From Macrolepiota albuminosa (lineage: Eukaryota > Basidiomycota > Agaricomycetes > Agaricales > Agaricaceae): a stretch of 64,000 nt of DNA. Made by a program: the position numbers and the translations under genes. A model generated the notes under the pieces. It did no database searches. It had not been told where the DNA came from and saw only the letters and a list, made by a program, of their open reading frames with translations. Position 1 is the first letter of the stretch; each line of letters begins with the position of its first letter. This document shows positions 11,981 to 23,215 of the stretch, in pieces. The stretch is taken from contig JAMWFC010000055.1 in the NCBI GenBank assembly GCA_027475525.1, positions 434,001 to 498,000 on the forward strand, given 5' to 3'.

Positions 11981-12719
11981 TCAATTTAGTAGATAGAATG
12001 AACTCCTCAGCAATACATCTTTTTCTTGTATACTATGCAAGCAAGCTTTTAAAGCACTATAAGTGTTCAAGACAAATCTTTGACAGTTCAACAAGTCAGC
12101 TTTTAAGCAGAGCAAGAACTTAGCTTGTGACCTGACTGTAACAGCAATTTCACTTCCCAGTTTTTTGATATCTCTCCCTCAGTCATGGGCCGATGTCTCT
12201 CGAATGTTACAATTTCTCCTAAAAAAATTATTTCATACTAGCTCAGAGGGTATTCAAGATGGCCTGAAATTTTGAAGATCATACACCATAAAAATAGAGC
12301 ATAAAAAAATGGCAAAAAATTTTACTTCCTAACATATGACAGTATGCCCTACTATGCAGTCAACAGGCCACTCACTAGTCAACACTTTTAATGTAACAGA
12401 ATTCTCACTCTTTCTCACAAAATTTTTTACTAGTTTATTATAATTAGTATTGAAATGTACTTGAAGTTGAATGGAGGCAAAATACTCAGTAATTGTTGAG
12501 TCTCTTCTCAATGATAATTTGTGGGTTGGTTGGTCACTCTTTCATCACATCTGCCATAAAATGCTGCAGTAGGCTGTAAATGAACTTGTTGGTTTAAACA
12601 AACAAACATGACGTGTTTAGAATGCAATTTTGTTGAATCAAATGTCTGATTTACTCGAGATCATAGAAATCAATAAAATCCCTGACCATCAAAAGAATTA
12701 GAGCATTTTCCTCTATGAT
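11981..12719. other. AT-rich intergenic between two transposase relics
   Basis: No coding potential is supported. Probably decayed transposon sequence; no terminal inverted repeats could be recognised by eye. Confidence 0.4.
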
Positions 12720-13115
12720 TTGACACCCAAGAAGCATCAAGTTCTGTGCCCACACTTGGCTGCTGATGCTGCCACATATGAACTCCAGCTTCAAAGTGCT
12801 ATTGTGGGTCTTGCCAATGGAGAATATCCATCCATTTCTGAAGCTGCAAGGAAATCAAGGTGTGAGATACTTGATTCAACTCTATCCAGAGAATCTGACA
12901 GTGACACTTTTTTATATAAGGTTGCACAAACAACATTACATAAGCAGGTCCAAGGACAACATCAATCACATAGAGAAGACCATAAAGAAAATCAGCTTAT
13001 CAAGTCCATACAAGAGAAAGTTCTTGTTGATTGATGTAGTCATTTTGCTGTTTCAGGAAGAGCTCTCCACCCAAATGATCTTTGCAAGCATGCAAAAAAT
13101 CTGTCTGGCAAAATA

Positions 13116-13269
13116 TCTGGAAAGAACTGGCATCAACACTTCATCAAAAGGAATCCAGCTTTTAAATTGGGTCATAATATTAGCCTTGACCCTCTGGAAA
13201 GAACTGGCATCAACACTTCATCAAAAGGAATCCAGCTTTTAAATTGGGTCATAATATTAGCCTTGACCC
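13116..13269. repeat. 77-bp exact tandem duplication (#1)
   Basis: Copies 13116-13192 and 13193-13269. Begins TCTGGAAAGAAC in both copies and ends at TTGACCC. Lies in the pogo relic. Period 77, as in ten other places in the window. Confidence 0.9.
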
Positions 13270-13482
13270 CAAATAAGCAGCCAATTTCAATTTTAACAAG
13301 CCCACTGTCAGTGATTACTTTGCTCTACATAAATCATTGCATGCCACATGTGATGGAATCCCTCCCCAAGAATGACTGGAACATGGATGAGACAGGAAAT
13401 CAAATGGGTGGTGGGTGCAGAAATAATGGAAAGAAGCATCTTTTTATGCTTCAGCAAGAGATTGGATATTGTATTAAAAGTG

Positions 13483-13487
13483 ATAAC
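13483..13487. repeat. Target-site duplication of the copia element (left)
   Basis: ATAAC immediately before the left LTR, matched by ATAAC at 18492-18496. The 5-bp size is normal for copia integrases. Confidence 0.92.
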
Positions 13488-13826
13488 TGTCGCAGCAAAG
13501 CCATAATCGATGTATAATTCGTATGTAATACAAGATGTTTTAACTGAAGTTCGAAAAGAGAAGACGATATTAGTTATATGTTTAGTAATAATAAGTAAAG
13601 TTAATGCGCACCTGAAGTTCGAAAAGAAAAGACAATTCGAACTTCAGGCTACTGTGGGTTTTAAATAGGTTTTGACGGTGAAACATATGTGGAGACTAAG
13701 AAATAGAAGTACACATATCAGTAAGCAGTATAACTAATGAGATTATAAATCGTGTTTCAAATATACGCAACAAATGACGAGCATATGACGGTGGCGCTCC
13801 GTAGTCAGACAGCGTTTTCCTCAACA
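13488..13826 (-). repeat. Copia 3' LTR (left copy)
   Basis: 339 bp, with ends TGTCGCAG and CTCAACA on the plus strand. An internal inverted repeat at 13611-13648 pairs CCTGAAGTTCGAA with TTCGAACTTCAGG, and a third half-copy, CTGAAGTTCGAA, lies upstream. The C-terminal codons of pol run into the LTR. Confidence 0.95.
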
Positions 13827-13835
13827 CTCCCACTC
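13827..13835 (-). other. Copia polypurine tract
   Basis: On the minus strand GAGTGGGAG directly abuts the TG of the 3' LTR, the expected place for the plus-strand primer. Confidence 0.75.
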
Positions 13836-16800
13836 GATGTAGACGGAGGGGATACGACACCAAGTTCTGCTCGATATTTTTTGAATTTATCCCAAGGCAA
13901 CGCTTTTGTGAGGGTGTCGGCAATCATATCGTGTGTTGACACTTGTTCCAATCGTATGTCCCCCGTCAAGATTCGTTCGTGTATATAGTGATAACGTATG
14001 TCGAGGTGTTTAGCACGGGAGTGACATACAGGATTTTTTGATAGAGCGATGCTGCCAGCACTGTCGGTATAGATGATAGTGGCGTCCATCTGTTGAAAGT
14101 CGAGATCCTTCAACAAGTTACGAAGCCATACCGCCTCCCTAGTGGCATTCGAGGAAGCAATATATTCGGCTTCGACGGTTGATGTGGCAACAATGACTTG
14201 TTTCTTCGACGACCATGAAATCATACCGCCGTCGAGGCTGAAGCACCAGCCGCTGATCGACCTTCAGTCATACTGGTCCTGAGCCCAATTGGCGTCGCTC
14301 CAACCGATCAGTTTTACCTCGTTGCTTCTCAATCCTCCTAGCCGCAGGCAGAGATTTTTAGTACCTTTGAGATAACGTAGAATTCGCTTGCAGGCAATGA
14401 GGTGTGGGATTCCAGGGTTGTTTGGGAATTGAGCGACCTGGCCTACAGCGTATTGTATATCCGGGCGGGTTTGAGTCGCATACAGTAGAGATCCGACAAG
14501 TGAAAGATAGTTAAGTCCGTTCGAATACAAATTGTACGCTTCACGTTCAGATTGAGTAGTCGGACACTGTAGGCATGACAAATGCTGATTAACAGCGAGA
14601 GGGGTCGTAACGGTGTGGCAATCAGTCATCCCGTACCGTTCCAACATGGAGTCGATGTATGACGTCTGATTCAAATAGATTGCACGATTATTACGGTCCC
14701 GTATGATTTGGAGCCCCAAGATATAGTGTATCTCTCCTAGGTCGGTGATTTCGAAGTTACTTTCCAAATCCTTTTTGAAGGCTGTGATGCGTTTTAAGTC
14801 TTTTCCTGCGATCGCCATATCATCGACGTATACGAGGACGATTAGGACTATTTTTCCATTGGATCGAAGGACATACAGACAGTCGTCAGCGCGAGACTGC
14901 TTGAAACCAAGAGATGAAAGAATGTCATGTAACCTTTCTTTCCACTTTCGTCCAGCTTGTTTAAGTCCGTAGATGGCTTTTTTGAGTTTCCAATACCCTC
15001 CGTTGCCGATTCCTTTGGGCAGTCGCATGTATATGTCTTCGTCGAGATGCCCCTCAAGGTAAGCGCCTATGACGTCAACTTGATGTATCTCGTAATCAAG
15101 CATTGCCGCCAACGTCAGAAATATTTGGAGGGACGTGAACTTGGCCACCGACGAAAAAGTATCCGTGTAGTCGATCCCCGGAATCTGCGAGAAGCCTTGA
15201 GCCACGATCCGAGCTTTAAACTTGGTACGGTTCCTGAATTCATCGAGTTTTTCTTTCAGGACGATTTTGCTTCCGATCGCCCTTTTACCTGGAGGTAAGT
15301 TATCAACCGTTTTGAACACACCTCGTCTAACCAATTGATTAAATTCTGCGTCAATAGCTTTTTTCCACTGAATAGCATCAGGAGAAATCAGCGCGGCATT
15401 GACGCCAGGTCCAGGTATGGCGATGAAAGCAGCGTGGACGGCATGCTCTTTGCTTCCGTTATCGTCGTCTTGTACGTATCGCGTCGGGATTTGTTTTTCA
15501 CGGGTAGAAGGAGCTCGCATTGGTAAGTTCTCCCACTTTTTCGTTTTTCGAGGCGCTGGAGGTGCCTGTAGTGTCTCCGAACGTTGCGCAGGAGTCGATG
15601 GTCGCGATGGATAAGTGAGTTCTTCGGTGGGTGTACTTCCTTCCGAGGCGCTCGCATACGTGTCGTCCCCTTCAGATACCTGGCTTAGATCAGATTGTTG
15701 GGCAGGTACGAACACCTTTCGAGGTACGTCGTCGTCAGGGTACAATTCGGTATTAATTAAATTGTTGACCCTATTAGGTGGTGACTGGCTTGCAACAGTG
15801 TCGACTTGAGCTAGCTCGCTCGGGATATCATCTTCGTAGAATTGTACATCGCGAGACGTAATTAACTTTCTGTTTTCGAGATCCTCAAGTCGATAACCTT
15901 TAGTCTCATCAGCCCACCACCCCAACATACGTACTCGTACTGCTCGTGATTCGAGTTTACCATGCCTGACTTCTTTCGGGACATGGGCCCACCCATAAGA
16001 TCCAAACACTCGAAGATGAGATACGTCGGGTTTTTTGCTGGTCCTGCTCCATTCGGTAAAAGGAATTTTTCCGTTGAGAGTGGAAGTCAGGGTAATGCTG
16101 CGTATGTAGACGGCGTACATAAACGCTTCTCCCCAGTATTGCAAGTCCATCCTGGCGGCATGCAACATGCTTTGAGTCATTTCCATCAAGACCGCAATGG
16201 CTCGTTTGGCAATCCCATTCTGTTGAGGATGGTAGGGGTTAGTAGTTTCATGTCTTATCCCATTCATCGCACAGAATTTGCTCATTGCAGAGTTAATAAA
16301 TTCCGTTCCATTGTCGGTTCGGATTATTTTGACGAGTCGACCGGTCTGACGCTCGAGTCGGGCAACTACGACACGCACCTCAGCGCAAGTTTGCTCCTTG
16401 CGTTTCAATAGTCTTCCCGTAGGATAACGGCGGCTCACTTCAACAATCACCAATGCGTACTGGTTGCCATCCCAGGTCGGAACATTCATGGGACCTACCA
16501 AATCAATTACCAGGAGTTCATTGAGTTCGTACTCCTTAGTGCTGACTTTGGGTAAAGGGGGTCGAGTAGACTTTCCCTCCATACACCCGCTACAAAGACG
16601 GTCGAACTCGTCAGGTAGAGTGATTTTCAATCCCGAGATGAGTTGCTTATCAGCCATAGATTTGATTGTCCTAGGGCTGATGTGCTCTAATCGGCGGTGC
16701 CACAAACACATTGTGGACTTGCTTGCGATGTACGCGACATGTCCATCGCGCATTCCGATATGCATGCAGTCGATTCTGTACATAGTTCCGTGAGAGCCTA

Positions 16801-18140
16801 CCAGGTTCGCTCGCATGAATTCGCGGTTCTTCCAGAATAGACTAAGACTATATCGAAGTCCGATAATTGTGGCTCCTGCACGTTGAAGCAGTCCCATGCT
16901 TATGAGATTCGCCCCTAAATTGGGAACGTGCAGGACATTGTCCAGTCGAATATCGTTGGTACCATCCGATACATTCGTGCGTAAAGCAATGGACCCTATG
17001 CCGATAACGGGCAATTTGTTAAAGCCACCTACAGATACGTATTGATTATCGGCATCGCGATATTTGAAAAACCACTGGCGGTCAGACAGCATGTGACAAG
17101 ACGCGGCGCTATCTAGTAATAGCCCAGCAGGCATTCCGTTACCGGAGGCCATTAGTACCTTGCCTACCTCTCGGGGTTCATCATGCGTATTTACCGCCAG
17201 ATTGGCATTGCCAAGACTTTTTGGTTTCTTTGGCTTTGGGCACTGCGGGCTCCAATGCCCTTTATTGCCACAATTGTGACATATATCGTCGGGCTTCGGT
17301 TCTCTTTTAACTCTCACTTTCGATTTCTTCGTGCTTCGGGTATCACGTTTAGCGCTCCCACTGGATGTGACGCAGTCCTTTGCCGAAAAGGCTAACGGCT
17401 TGGATGAGGAACTTTCTTCCAACATCATCCGCTCATATACGAGAAGTAACTCCGTAACCACGTTGTCGAGGGCAAGAGTATCCCCATGGTGAAGCAAGTT
17501 TTGTTTGACCATTTCCCAAGTGGGCGTCCGAGGCAACGAAAGAAATATAGCATTAATGATGGTGTTATCGTCCACCTTGTGACCAGTGTCGATGAACCGT
17601 CGACAAATGTTAAGATAGAAACCGATATGGTCGGAAATAGATGAGTGACCATCCCATTTTTTGGCATATAACTGTTGATAGTAATAGTGGATATTCATCC
17701 CCCCTTGTTGATCCACGAAAGTTTTGTGAAGGTGGTCCCATAACTTTTTTGAATCCTTGATGCCAATGATTGATTCGCGCTGGGTATACTCAACAGCACT
17801 TCGAATTAATCCAACAGCGGCGTCATTTTTGTTCAGCCATCGTTCATACTTTTCAACAGCTTGCTCCCAGGCCACATAACCCTTCGATTGCATAACGTCA
17901 CAAAGTTCCTGGCCCTCCTTCTGCACGACCTTGGAGGGACTATCGGCAGTAGGGCAGGTGGTAGTTAAGCAATCAGGATAATCGTCCGGGGGTTTTATAG
18001 GGCACTTGTCACGGCCAGATACTACTCCCCAAAGGAATTTGGCTAATAAGGCGGACTGCATATTGTCCGACCAGACGTGATAATTCGCACCGTTAAACTT
18101 CGAGAACTGTAAAGTCTTGGAAGTTGATTTGCGGTCATCG

Positions 18141-18152
18141 GGGCCCATAACC
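18141..18152 (-). other. Copia primer-binding site, half-tRNA(iMet) type
   Basis: On the minus strand the LTR end ..GCGACA is followed at once by GGTTATGGGCCC. This is the complement of the initiator tRNA-Met anticodon arm (GGGCCCAUAACC), the type of primer site known from Drosophila copia, which primes from a tRNA half-molecule. It is not the usual TGG-start site for a full tRNA 3' end. Confidence 0.8.
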
Positions 18153-18491
18153 TGTCGCAGCAAAGCCATAATCGATGTATAATTTGTATGTAATACAAGA
18201 TGTTTTAACTGAAGTTCGAAAAGAGAAGACGATATTAGTTATATGTTTAGTAATAATAAGTAAAGTTAATGCGCACCTGAAGTTCGAAAAGAAAAGACAA
18301 TTCGAACTTCAGGCTACTGTGGGTTTTAAATAGGTTTTGACGGTGAAACATATGTGGAGACTAAGAAATAGAAGTACACATATCAGTAAGCAGTATAACT
18401 AATGAGATTATAAATCGTGTTTCAAATATACGCAACAAATGACGAGCATATGACGGTGGCGCTCCGTAGTCAGACAGCGTTTTCCTCGACA
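18153..18491 (-). repeat. Copia 5' LTR (right copy)
   Basis: 339 bp, near-identical to 13488-13826, ending CTCGACA before the ATAAC duplication at 18492-18496. It contains the promoter for the minus-strand element and the first codons of gag. Confidence 0.95.
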
Positions 18492-19990
18492 ATAACCTGC
18501 AGCTTGTCACTGTTATTGAATGCATTTCTGTGGCTGGTAATAGTACACTTCTCTTGTTTCTTATAGAAGGTCCTTTATCTGATGTTTGAGATTTATCAGA
18601 AGATTCTATTGGCAGGTATGAAGTTTATCAATGTCTTGATAGAGGAAACTTACTTACAAGTCTATTAGTGTTACAACATCACCATCTGGTTAGACAAACC
18701 AGTATATCTGTGAAAAATAATTTTTTGAGATCTTTGTTCCTCATGCCACTGCTTGTTATGTTCCTGATAAACCTATTGTCCTCATAATTGATGGTCATGA
18801 TTCATATGAAATGGATGCAATGAAGAGGATGGCATATGATTCTTTGCATTTCCTTCAAAGACAACACACAAGCTTCAGCCTTGGTCCTGTCAGTAGAGGC
18901 TAGAATGCACACTGCTCCACATGGGTTGCTGAAAGTGTTGTAATGGATTGTTACAGCTTTATCCATAAGTACTTTAAGATTTAGCCTATTATAACCCTTG
19001 ATCTCATTAAAACTCCCTTCAGACTGACAGAGATCTATCCATTCAATCTAAATATATTTACTAATGACAACTACATGCCAAGCATGGCATTTTCAAACCA
19101 GGCTCATGTTCTCCCATCATATCCCAACACTATTCCATCTTCACCTGCAGCAATCACTACTAATGGTGAAATTGATGATGACTATATTGCAACATCCAGC
19201 TCAGACACTGAGCATGGCAGTGGGGACACAGAGTGTGGTGGTGGAGATGATAGTCTGCACAAGATTGCATCTGGATAAGATGATACTGAGAGCAAGCACA
19301 AAATATTGGTGTCCTGTTCCACAACTCCTACACCACTTAGCATGCCAAACCACTTGCAACCTTGCACAATACCCTGCACACTCAGTCAACAGTACTGCAC
19401 TACTCCTTTGATATGATTTGTCTCAGCTTCATTACTTGTACACATATCTCCTGCCAGTGATCTTGTGCCTCTCAAGGATGATTCAAGCAAATCAAAAGAT
19501 GTACTTTTTGCAGAGGTATGCTTGCTGAGAGCAGAAGTAGGAGCCCTAAAAATGCAGTTAGATCTCAAAAAGACAGTGCATGCAGCTGCAAATGCTTATT
19601 ATACTGCTGTCTGAAAGGAGCTTGCTGATACACTAGTTTGGCTTGAAAATACATGTCAAAAGAAAACTCACAGCTCCATCAAAGTCAAGGCACATTTTGT
19701 AACACATCCTGATCTTAAGGAAGCATTTGAAATAGATGAGGCAGAGCAGCAGGAGAAGGAATGAGTTGAAGCAGAAGGAGGCCTAGAAAGAGGCAGAGGC
19801 AAATGCTGACAATACTTGTATTGCATGGGATTCTGTCCTCAAAAATTTCAATCTCTCAATTTCCTCATTAAAGAAGAAAGAGGAGTTTAAGGTCCTTTAT
19901 ACTGCACTTGAGCTAGCTGTCTGCAAAAGGCATAGTGCAAGAACTCTCTCAAAAAAATCAGAGATCATCTGGACAAACATCCAAAACACT
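18492..19990 (+). pseudogene. pogo-like DDE transposase relic, 3' half
   Basis: After the ATAAC duplication the frame resumes as LQLVTVIECISVAG, then FVPHATACYVPDKPIVLIIDGHDS (second catalytic Asp region), MKRMAYDSLHFL and the Gln/Pro region before NAHCSTW. The tail shows the coiled-coil, Lys/Glu-rich C-terminus usual for basidiomycete pogo proteins, ending near LKKKEEF at about 19890. Many stops are present. Together with 12720-13487 this is one decayed element cut in two by copia. Confidence 0.7.
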
Positions 19991-20939
19991 CATGTTTTGC
20001 TGGGTTGTTTGCTATGGGGTGCTGCTGCAAGGATTTCTCAACCATCAATAATTTGGGTACATCCTCACATAACTATCCAGCATCCCAAATAGCAGTAGAA
20101 AGCACAGAAAAAGAAGCAATGTCCTACCTTCAACCTTCATATATTCAATCTTCTATTCCTAGCTTATCTCATTCTCATTATTTACACCAATACTCTCATG
20201 GACCACCTTACATGACTCCAGATTCTTCAAGTTACTCAAATACTAGCACAGATCCTCAGTACAGATAATTAATATCAATTGATACAGAAGGCACCAGTCA
20301 TGCAATGACAGTAAGTAGTAAGGTAAGTTGAGTTAAGGTCCTGATCACTTTTGACAAGGGCTCTATAGTAATGCACCTATCACCATCACTATCATCATTT
20401 CCATGTGTTAAAACCTATCAAAATAAAAACCCTTTAAAAACAAATAAATAATAGCATTTAAAACAAAGTTTTCACATGATCAATGACAGAGTTCAGAGCA
20501 CCAAATTATCATGTGCAATGTCTAGAGAGGGGCACAGGTGAGACCTACCCTTAATGGAGTCTCATCTTGACAACCGCTCTCTAGGTGAGTTGCCTTTATT
20601 CTAAGTGGAGTGTCATCCAAGATGATGAGGAAGTGGGTCAAGTTACTTTATTTTGTAGCTAATACAAGTCCTCCATCCATCAGTACCCTCATAATCAAAT
20701 GAGTACAAATGACTTGCAGCCTGTTGAGTCATCTAGATCCACCTTGGGTAGCTAAATGTTCTGTCAATCTACTTCAAGGGATGAGCCCAGAGGGAAAGAC
20801 CATAAACTTGGCAACAGAGAATCTGGACAAGGACAACACTACAGCTGTTTTGCACTGTTCTATTCTACTGTGCTTCTGCCACTCTAGAGGCTTTATAGGA
20901 TAGATTCAAGCATTTTATCTGTGATGATCTTTGACACAG
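19991..20939. other. Low-complexity repeat-derived DNA
   Basis: Short ORFs only, one of them Ser/Tyr/His-rich at 20005-20268 without recognisable domain. No host gene is supported. Confidence 0.4.
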
Positions 20940-22560
20940 ATTGGAACATATGAGGCAGTACAGGGACCAAGTCTTTACCAATGAAGATGTTTATAATTAT
21001 GGCCTTTATCTCATCAATGACACATTGATGAATTTTTGATGAATTTTGGGAAAACTCTGAAAGACTTTCCCAACATGCTAGAAGCTCAACAAAATTGGAA
21101 TATAATTCCAGGTAATTGGCATTTGCATAAAAGAAAAAGATTGACTTGGATACTGATCAAACTATTCTTCTAGGCAATAGGCTTTTAAAAAATGAAACCA
21201 ATTATGATGTTGAGGAACTAAAGCAAAGAGTGGAGGAAAACAAGGCCAAGTTCAATGTGGAACAACTGGAGACTTTCAATGCTGTCATAGACTCTGTGAG
21301 CAACAATTTGGACAGGATATTATTTATTCACAGTGCTGAAGGATGTGGCAAAACCTTTGTCTGCAATACTCTGGCTGCTGCTGTTCATTCCAATAGAGAT
21401 GTAGCATTATGTGTAGCATCATTTGGGATTGCTGCTTTATTGTTGGAAGGAGGTAGGACTGCTCATTCAAGGTTCAAAATTTCCATTCCTGCTCTTGACA
21501 CATCCATTGCCAATATCTGAAGAGGAACTCAGTTATCACAGCTCATACTTTGTACCAAAGTTGTTATTTGAGATGAAGTTTCAATGCAACACAAAAATGC
21601 CATCGACTCTGTGGATCATGGCTTCAGGGATATCTTTGATAACAACATTTCCTTTGGTGGAGTTACTGTAGTTTTTGGAGGAGACTTTATGCAAACTCTT
21701 CCAGTGGTTCTACATGGATTCAGACAGCAGATGATTGCTGCTTCACTCAAAAGGGGCAGACTTTGAAATCACATTCAAGTCCACTACTTGGTTAAAAATA
21801 TGAGATTGGATCAGACTGCAGAGAATATTGCTCATGCAGCTTGGTTGTTGGATGTTGGTGCAGGGAAAAATCTAGGACCTGGAGAAATAGTCAAACTGCC
21901 TGAAATGATAATCTGTTATGACAGTTCTATCACTGAATTGATTTCTTCCACATATCCTAATATTGGTCATCCTCAAAATGATCAGTATTACCTGGACCAG
22001 ATCATTCTCTCTGGCAAGAACTTTGATATAGAAGAGATCAATGGAGAAGTTCTAGAGAGGTATTCAAGAGAAGAAAGGATCTTACAGAGTGCAAATTCTG
22101 TCCTCTCTGATAACAAGAATCCTGATAGCCTTGCATTATATCTTGTAGAACATCTCAACTCTTTGAAATCCAGTAGTTTGCCTTTGGCTAAACTGGCTTT
22201 GAACATTGGAGTTCTTGTCATGCTTCACAGGAATCTGGATACAACCAAAGATTGCAATGGAACAAGGATGATTGTCACTCATATCAGCACCAGATTCTCA
22301 GATGTCATATCATCAGTGGAGATGCCAAGTTTGCAGGTTCAACTGTTTTAGTTCCAAGGATCAATCTAGATGCCTCTGATGAGAATTTGCTAATACCATT
22401 ACACAGGAGATAGTTTCCAATTTGATTAGCCTTTGCTATGACTATCAACAAGTCTCAAGAGCAATCAGTCAAAATGTTAGATTGAACTTTTGATCACCTG
22501 TTTTTACACATGGCCAACTTTATCTTGCACTTTCTTGATGCACATCAGAAGATCATATCA
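20940..22560 (+). pseudogene. Helitron-type Pif1 helicase relic
   Basis: Decayed C-terminal helicase domain of a Helitron transposase. Pieces in order: LINDTLMNFGK..LPNMLEAQ-like entry (about 20990), LLGNRLLKNETNYD, Walker A region HSAEGCGKTFVCNT (the canonical GxGTGKT is degraded), AHSRFKISIP, Walker B DEVSMQHK, VVFGGDFMQTLPVV, MRLDQ, the RNLDTTKDCNGTRMIV motif, and finally LAFAMTINKSQEQSV. Frame breaks fall near 21520, 21590, 21765 and 22350. The Rep half is absent, so this is a fragment from a different copy than the one at 45-50 kb. Confidence 0.8.
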
Positions 22561-22842
22561 AGATGATTTTATCAGAAGAAAATACATCAAAAACAACTGC
22601 AAATGTTGTATATCAAGAAATTCTCAATGGTTTACAAATGTAAGTGTGATTGTTAATTAACTACTTATTACTAACTTTTATATTTTAGCATCTAACTTGA
22701 TATTTGTTGATACTAACTAATAGAAAATATATAACTTGGAATTGTAGCATCATTTCTTGATAAATGTGAAACTCTCTATTTATTAACAACATATGCTAGA
22801 ATCAGTAAGACATAATGAAAGTAAGATTATGATAGAAACTGA

Positions 22843-23005
22843 GTTATTAATATACATATTTGGAGCCCCTAACCAAATAAAGTGAGGTTGGGATAGAGAC
22901 TAAGTTACTCATATATGGAGCCCTAACCAAACAAAGTAAGGTTGAAGTAGAGACTAAGTTACTTATATATACTTGAAACCCTAACCAAACAAAGTGAGGT
23001 TAGTT
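22843..23005. repeat. Three degenerate tandem copies of a ~60-bp unit
   Basis: Each copy carries a core reading GGAGCCCTAACCAAACAAAG or a close variant, followed by T(G/A)AGGTT and a TAGAGACTAAGTTACT spacer. The third copy is diverged (GAAACCCTAACC). Copy spacing is about 55-60 bp, unlike the exact 77-bp duplications. Confidence 0.7.
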
Positions 23006-23025
23006 GGGATGGTTTGGAGGCTTCA

Positions 23026-23068
23026 ACGAGCTACGAGATTCATGCCGAAGGCACGAATCGTAGCTCGT
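23026..23068. repeat. Imperfect palindrome / hairpin
   Basis: Arms ACGAGCTACGAGATTC (23026-23041) and GAATCGTAGCTCGT (23055-23068) pair with two bases unmatched around a 13-nt loop. About 150 bp upstream of the next start codon; could be a transposon end or a regulatory palindrome. Confidence 0.65.
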
Positions 23069-23215
23069 ACTAATTTGATGCATCAGTAAGTGGCAGTATG
23101 AGTCAGCCGTGACGATTCGTGACTTTTTAAAACGCTACGGTTATGGAGAGGCTTACCTAATGCCGTTGCTACAACACCGAGATCTCACTTTTCTCATCCT
23201 CATTTAACAATTGCA

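Larger units (their letters stand above)
12720..13487 (+). pseudogene. pogo-like DDE transposase relic, 5' half
   Basis: The N-terminal helix-turn-helix (LQSAIVGLANGEYPSISEAARKS) is followed by shifted frames carrying the CENP-B-type domain and then NWNMDETGNQMGGGCRNNGKK, the start of the DDE catalytic region (NxDE motif). Several frameshifts separate these pieces, and one of them is the 77-bp duplication at 13116-13269. Just after the catalytic start the copia element begins. The target duplication ATAAC falls inside the codons for RSDNL, and the frame resumes at 18497. Confidence 0.75.
13805..18169 (-). pseudogene. Copia gag-pol polyprotein with one premature TGA
   Basis: The frame from the ATG at 18169 to 13805 is 1,455 codons, interrupted once by TGA at 14264-14266. 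Order: Gag with CCHC knuckle CHNCGNKGHWSPQC (about residue 295), aspartic protease LLLDSAASCHM (about 355), integrase HHCC zinc region then IIRTDNGTEF and HPQQNG, reverse transcriptase with VYVDDMAIAG (about 1120), and RNase H with STVEAEYIAS after the stop. This is the copia order (integrase before RT). The stop sits inside RNase H, where related elements have an Arg codon, so a CGA to TGA change is likely. The ATG lies within the 5' LTR and the primer site is inside the coding frame. Confidence 0.92.
13488..18491 (-). mobile_element. Young full-length Ty1/copia retrotransposon
   Basis: A 5,004-bp element on the minus strand with 339-bp LTRs at both ends, TG..CA termini, a polypurine tract, a primer-binding site and a 5-bp target duplication. 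The two LTRs differ at only two positions by eye (one near 13520/18185, one four bases from the end), so insertion was recent. It sits inside the DDE domain of a pogo relic whose reading frame continues on the far side. The single gag-pol frame has one in-frame TGA at 14264-14266. Confidence 0.95.
22561..23215. other. AT-rich intergenic with degenerate repeats, then promoter of the next gene
   Basis: No coding sequence. It holds three degenerate tandem copies of a roughly 60-bp unit and a 43-bp palindrome, described separately. The last 150 bp form the 5' flank of the membrane-protein gene. Confidence 0.6.

Noticed and set aside
14745..17395. Numerous plus-strand ORFs across the copia element and similar ones over gypsy pol
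   Set aside because: Shadows of the long minus-strand gag-pol frames; no domain resemblance.
22843..23005. Tandem repeats near 22.9 kb as further assembly duplicates
   Set aside because: Copies are diverged and spaced about 55-60 bp, so they are genuine old repeats rather than 77-bp artefacts.
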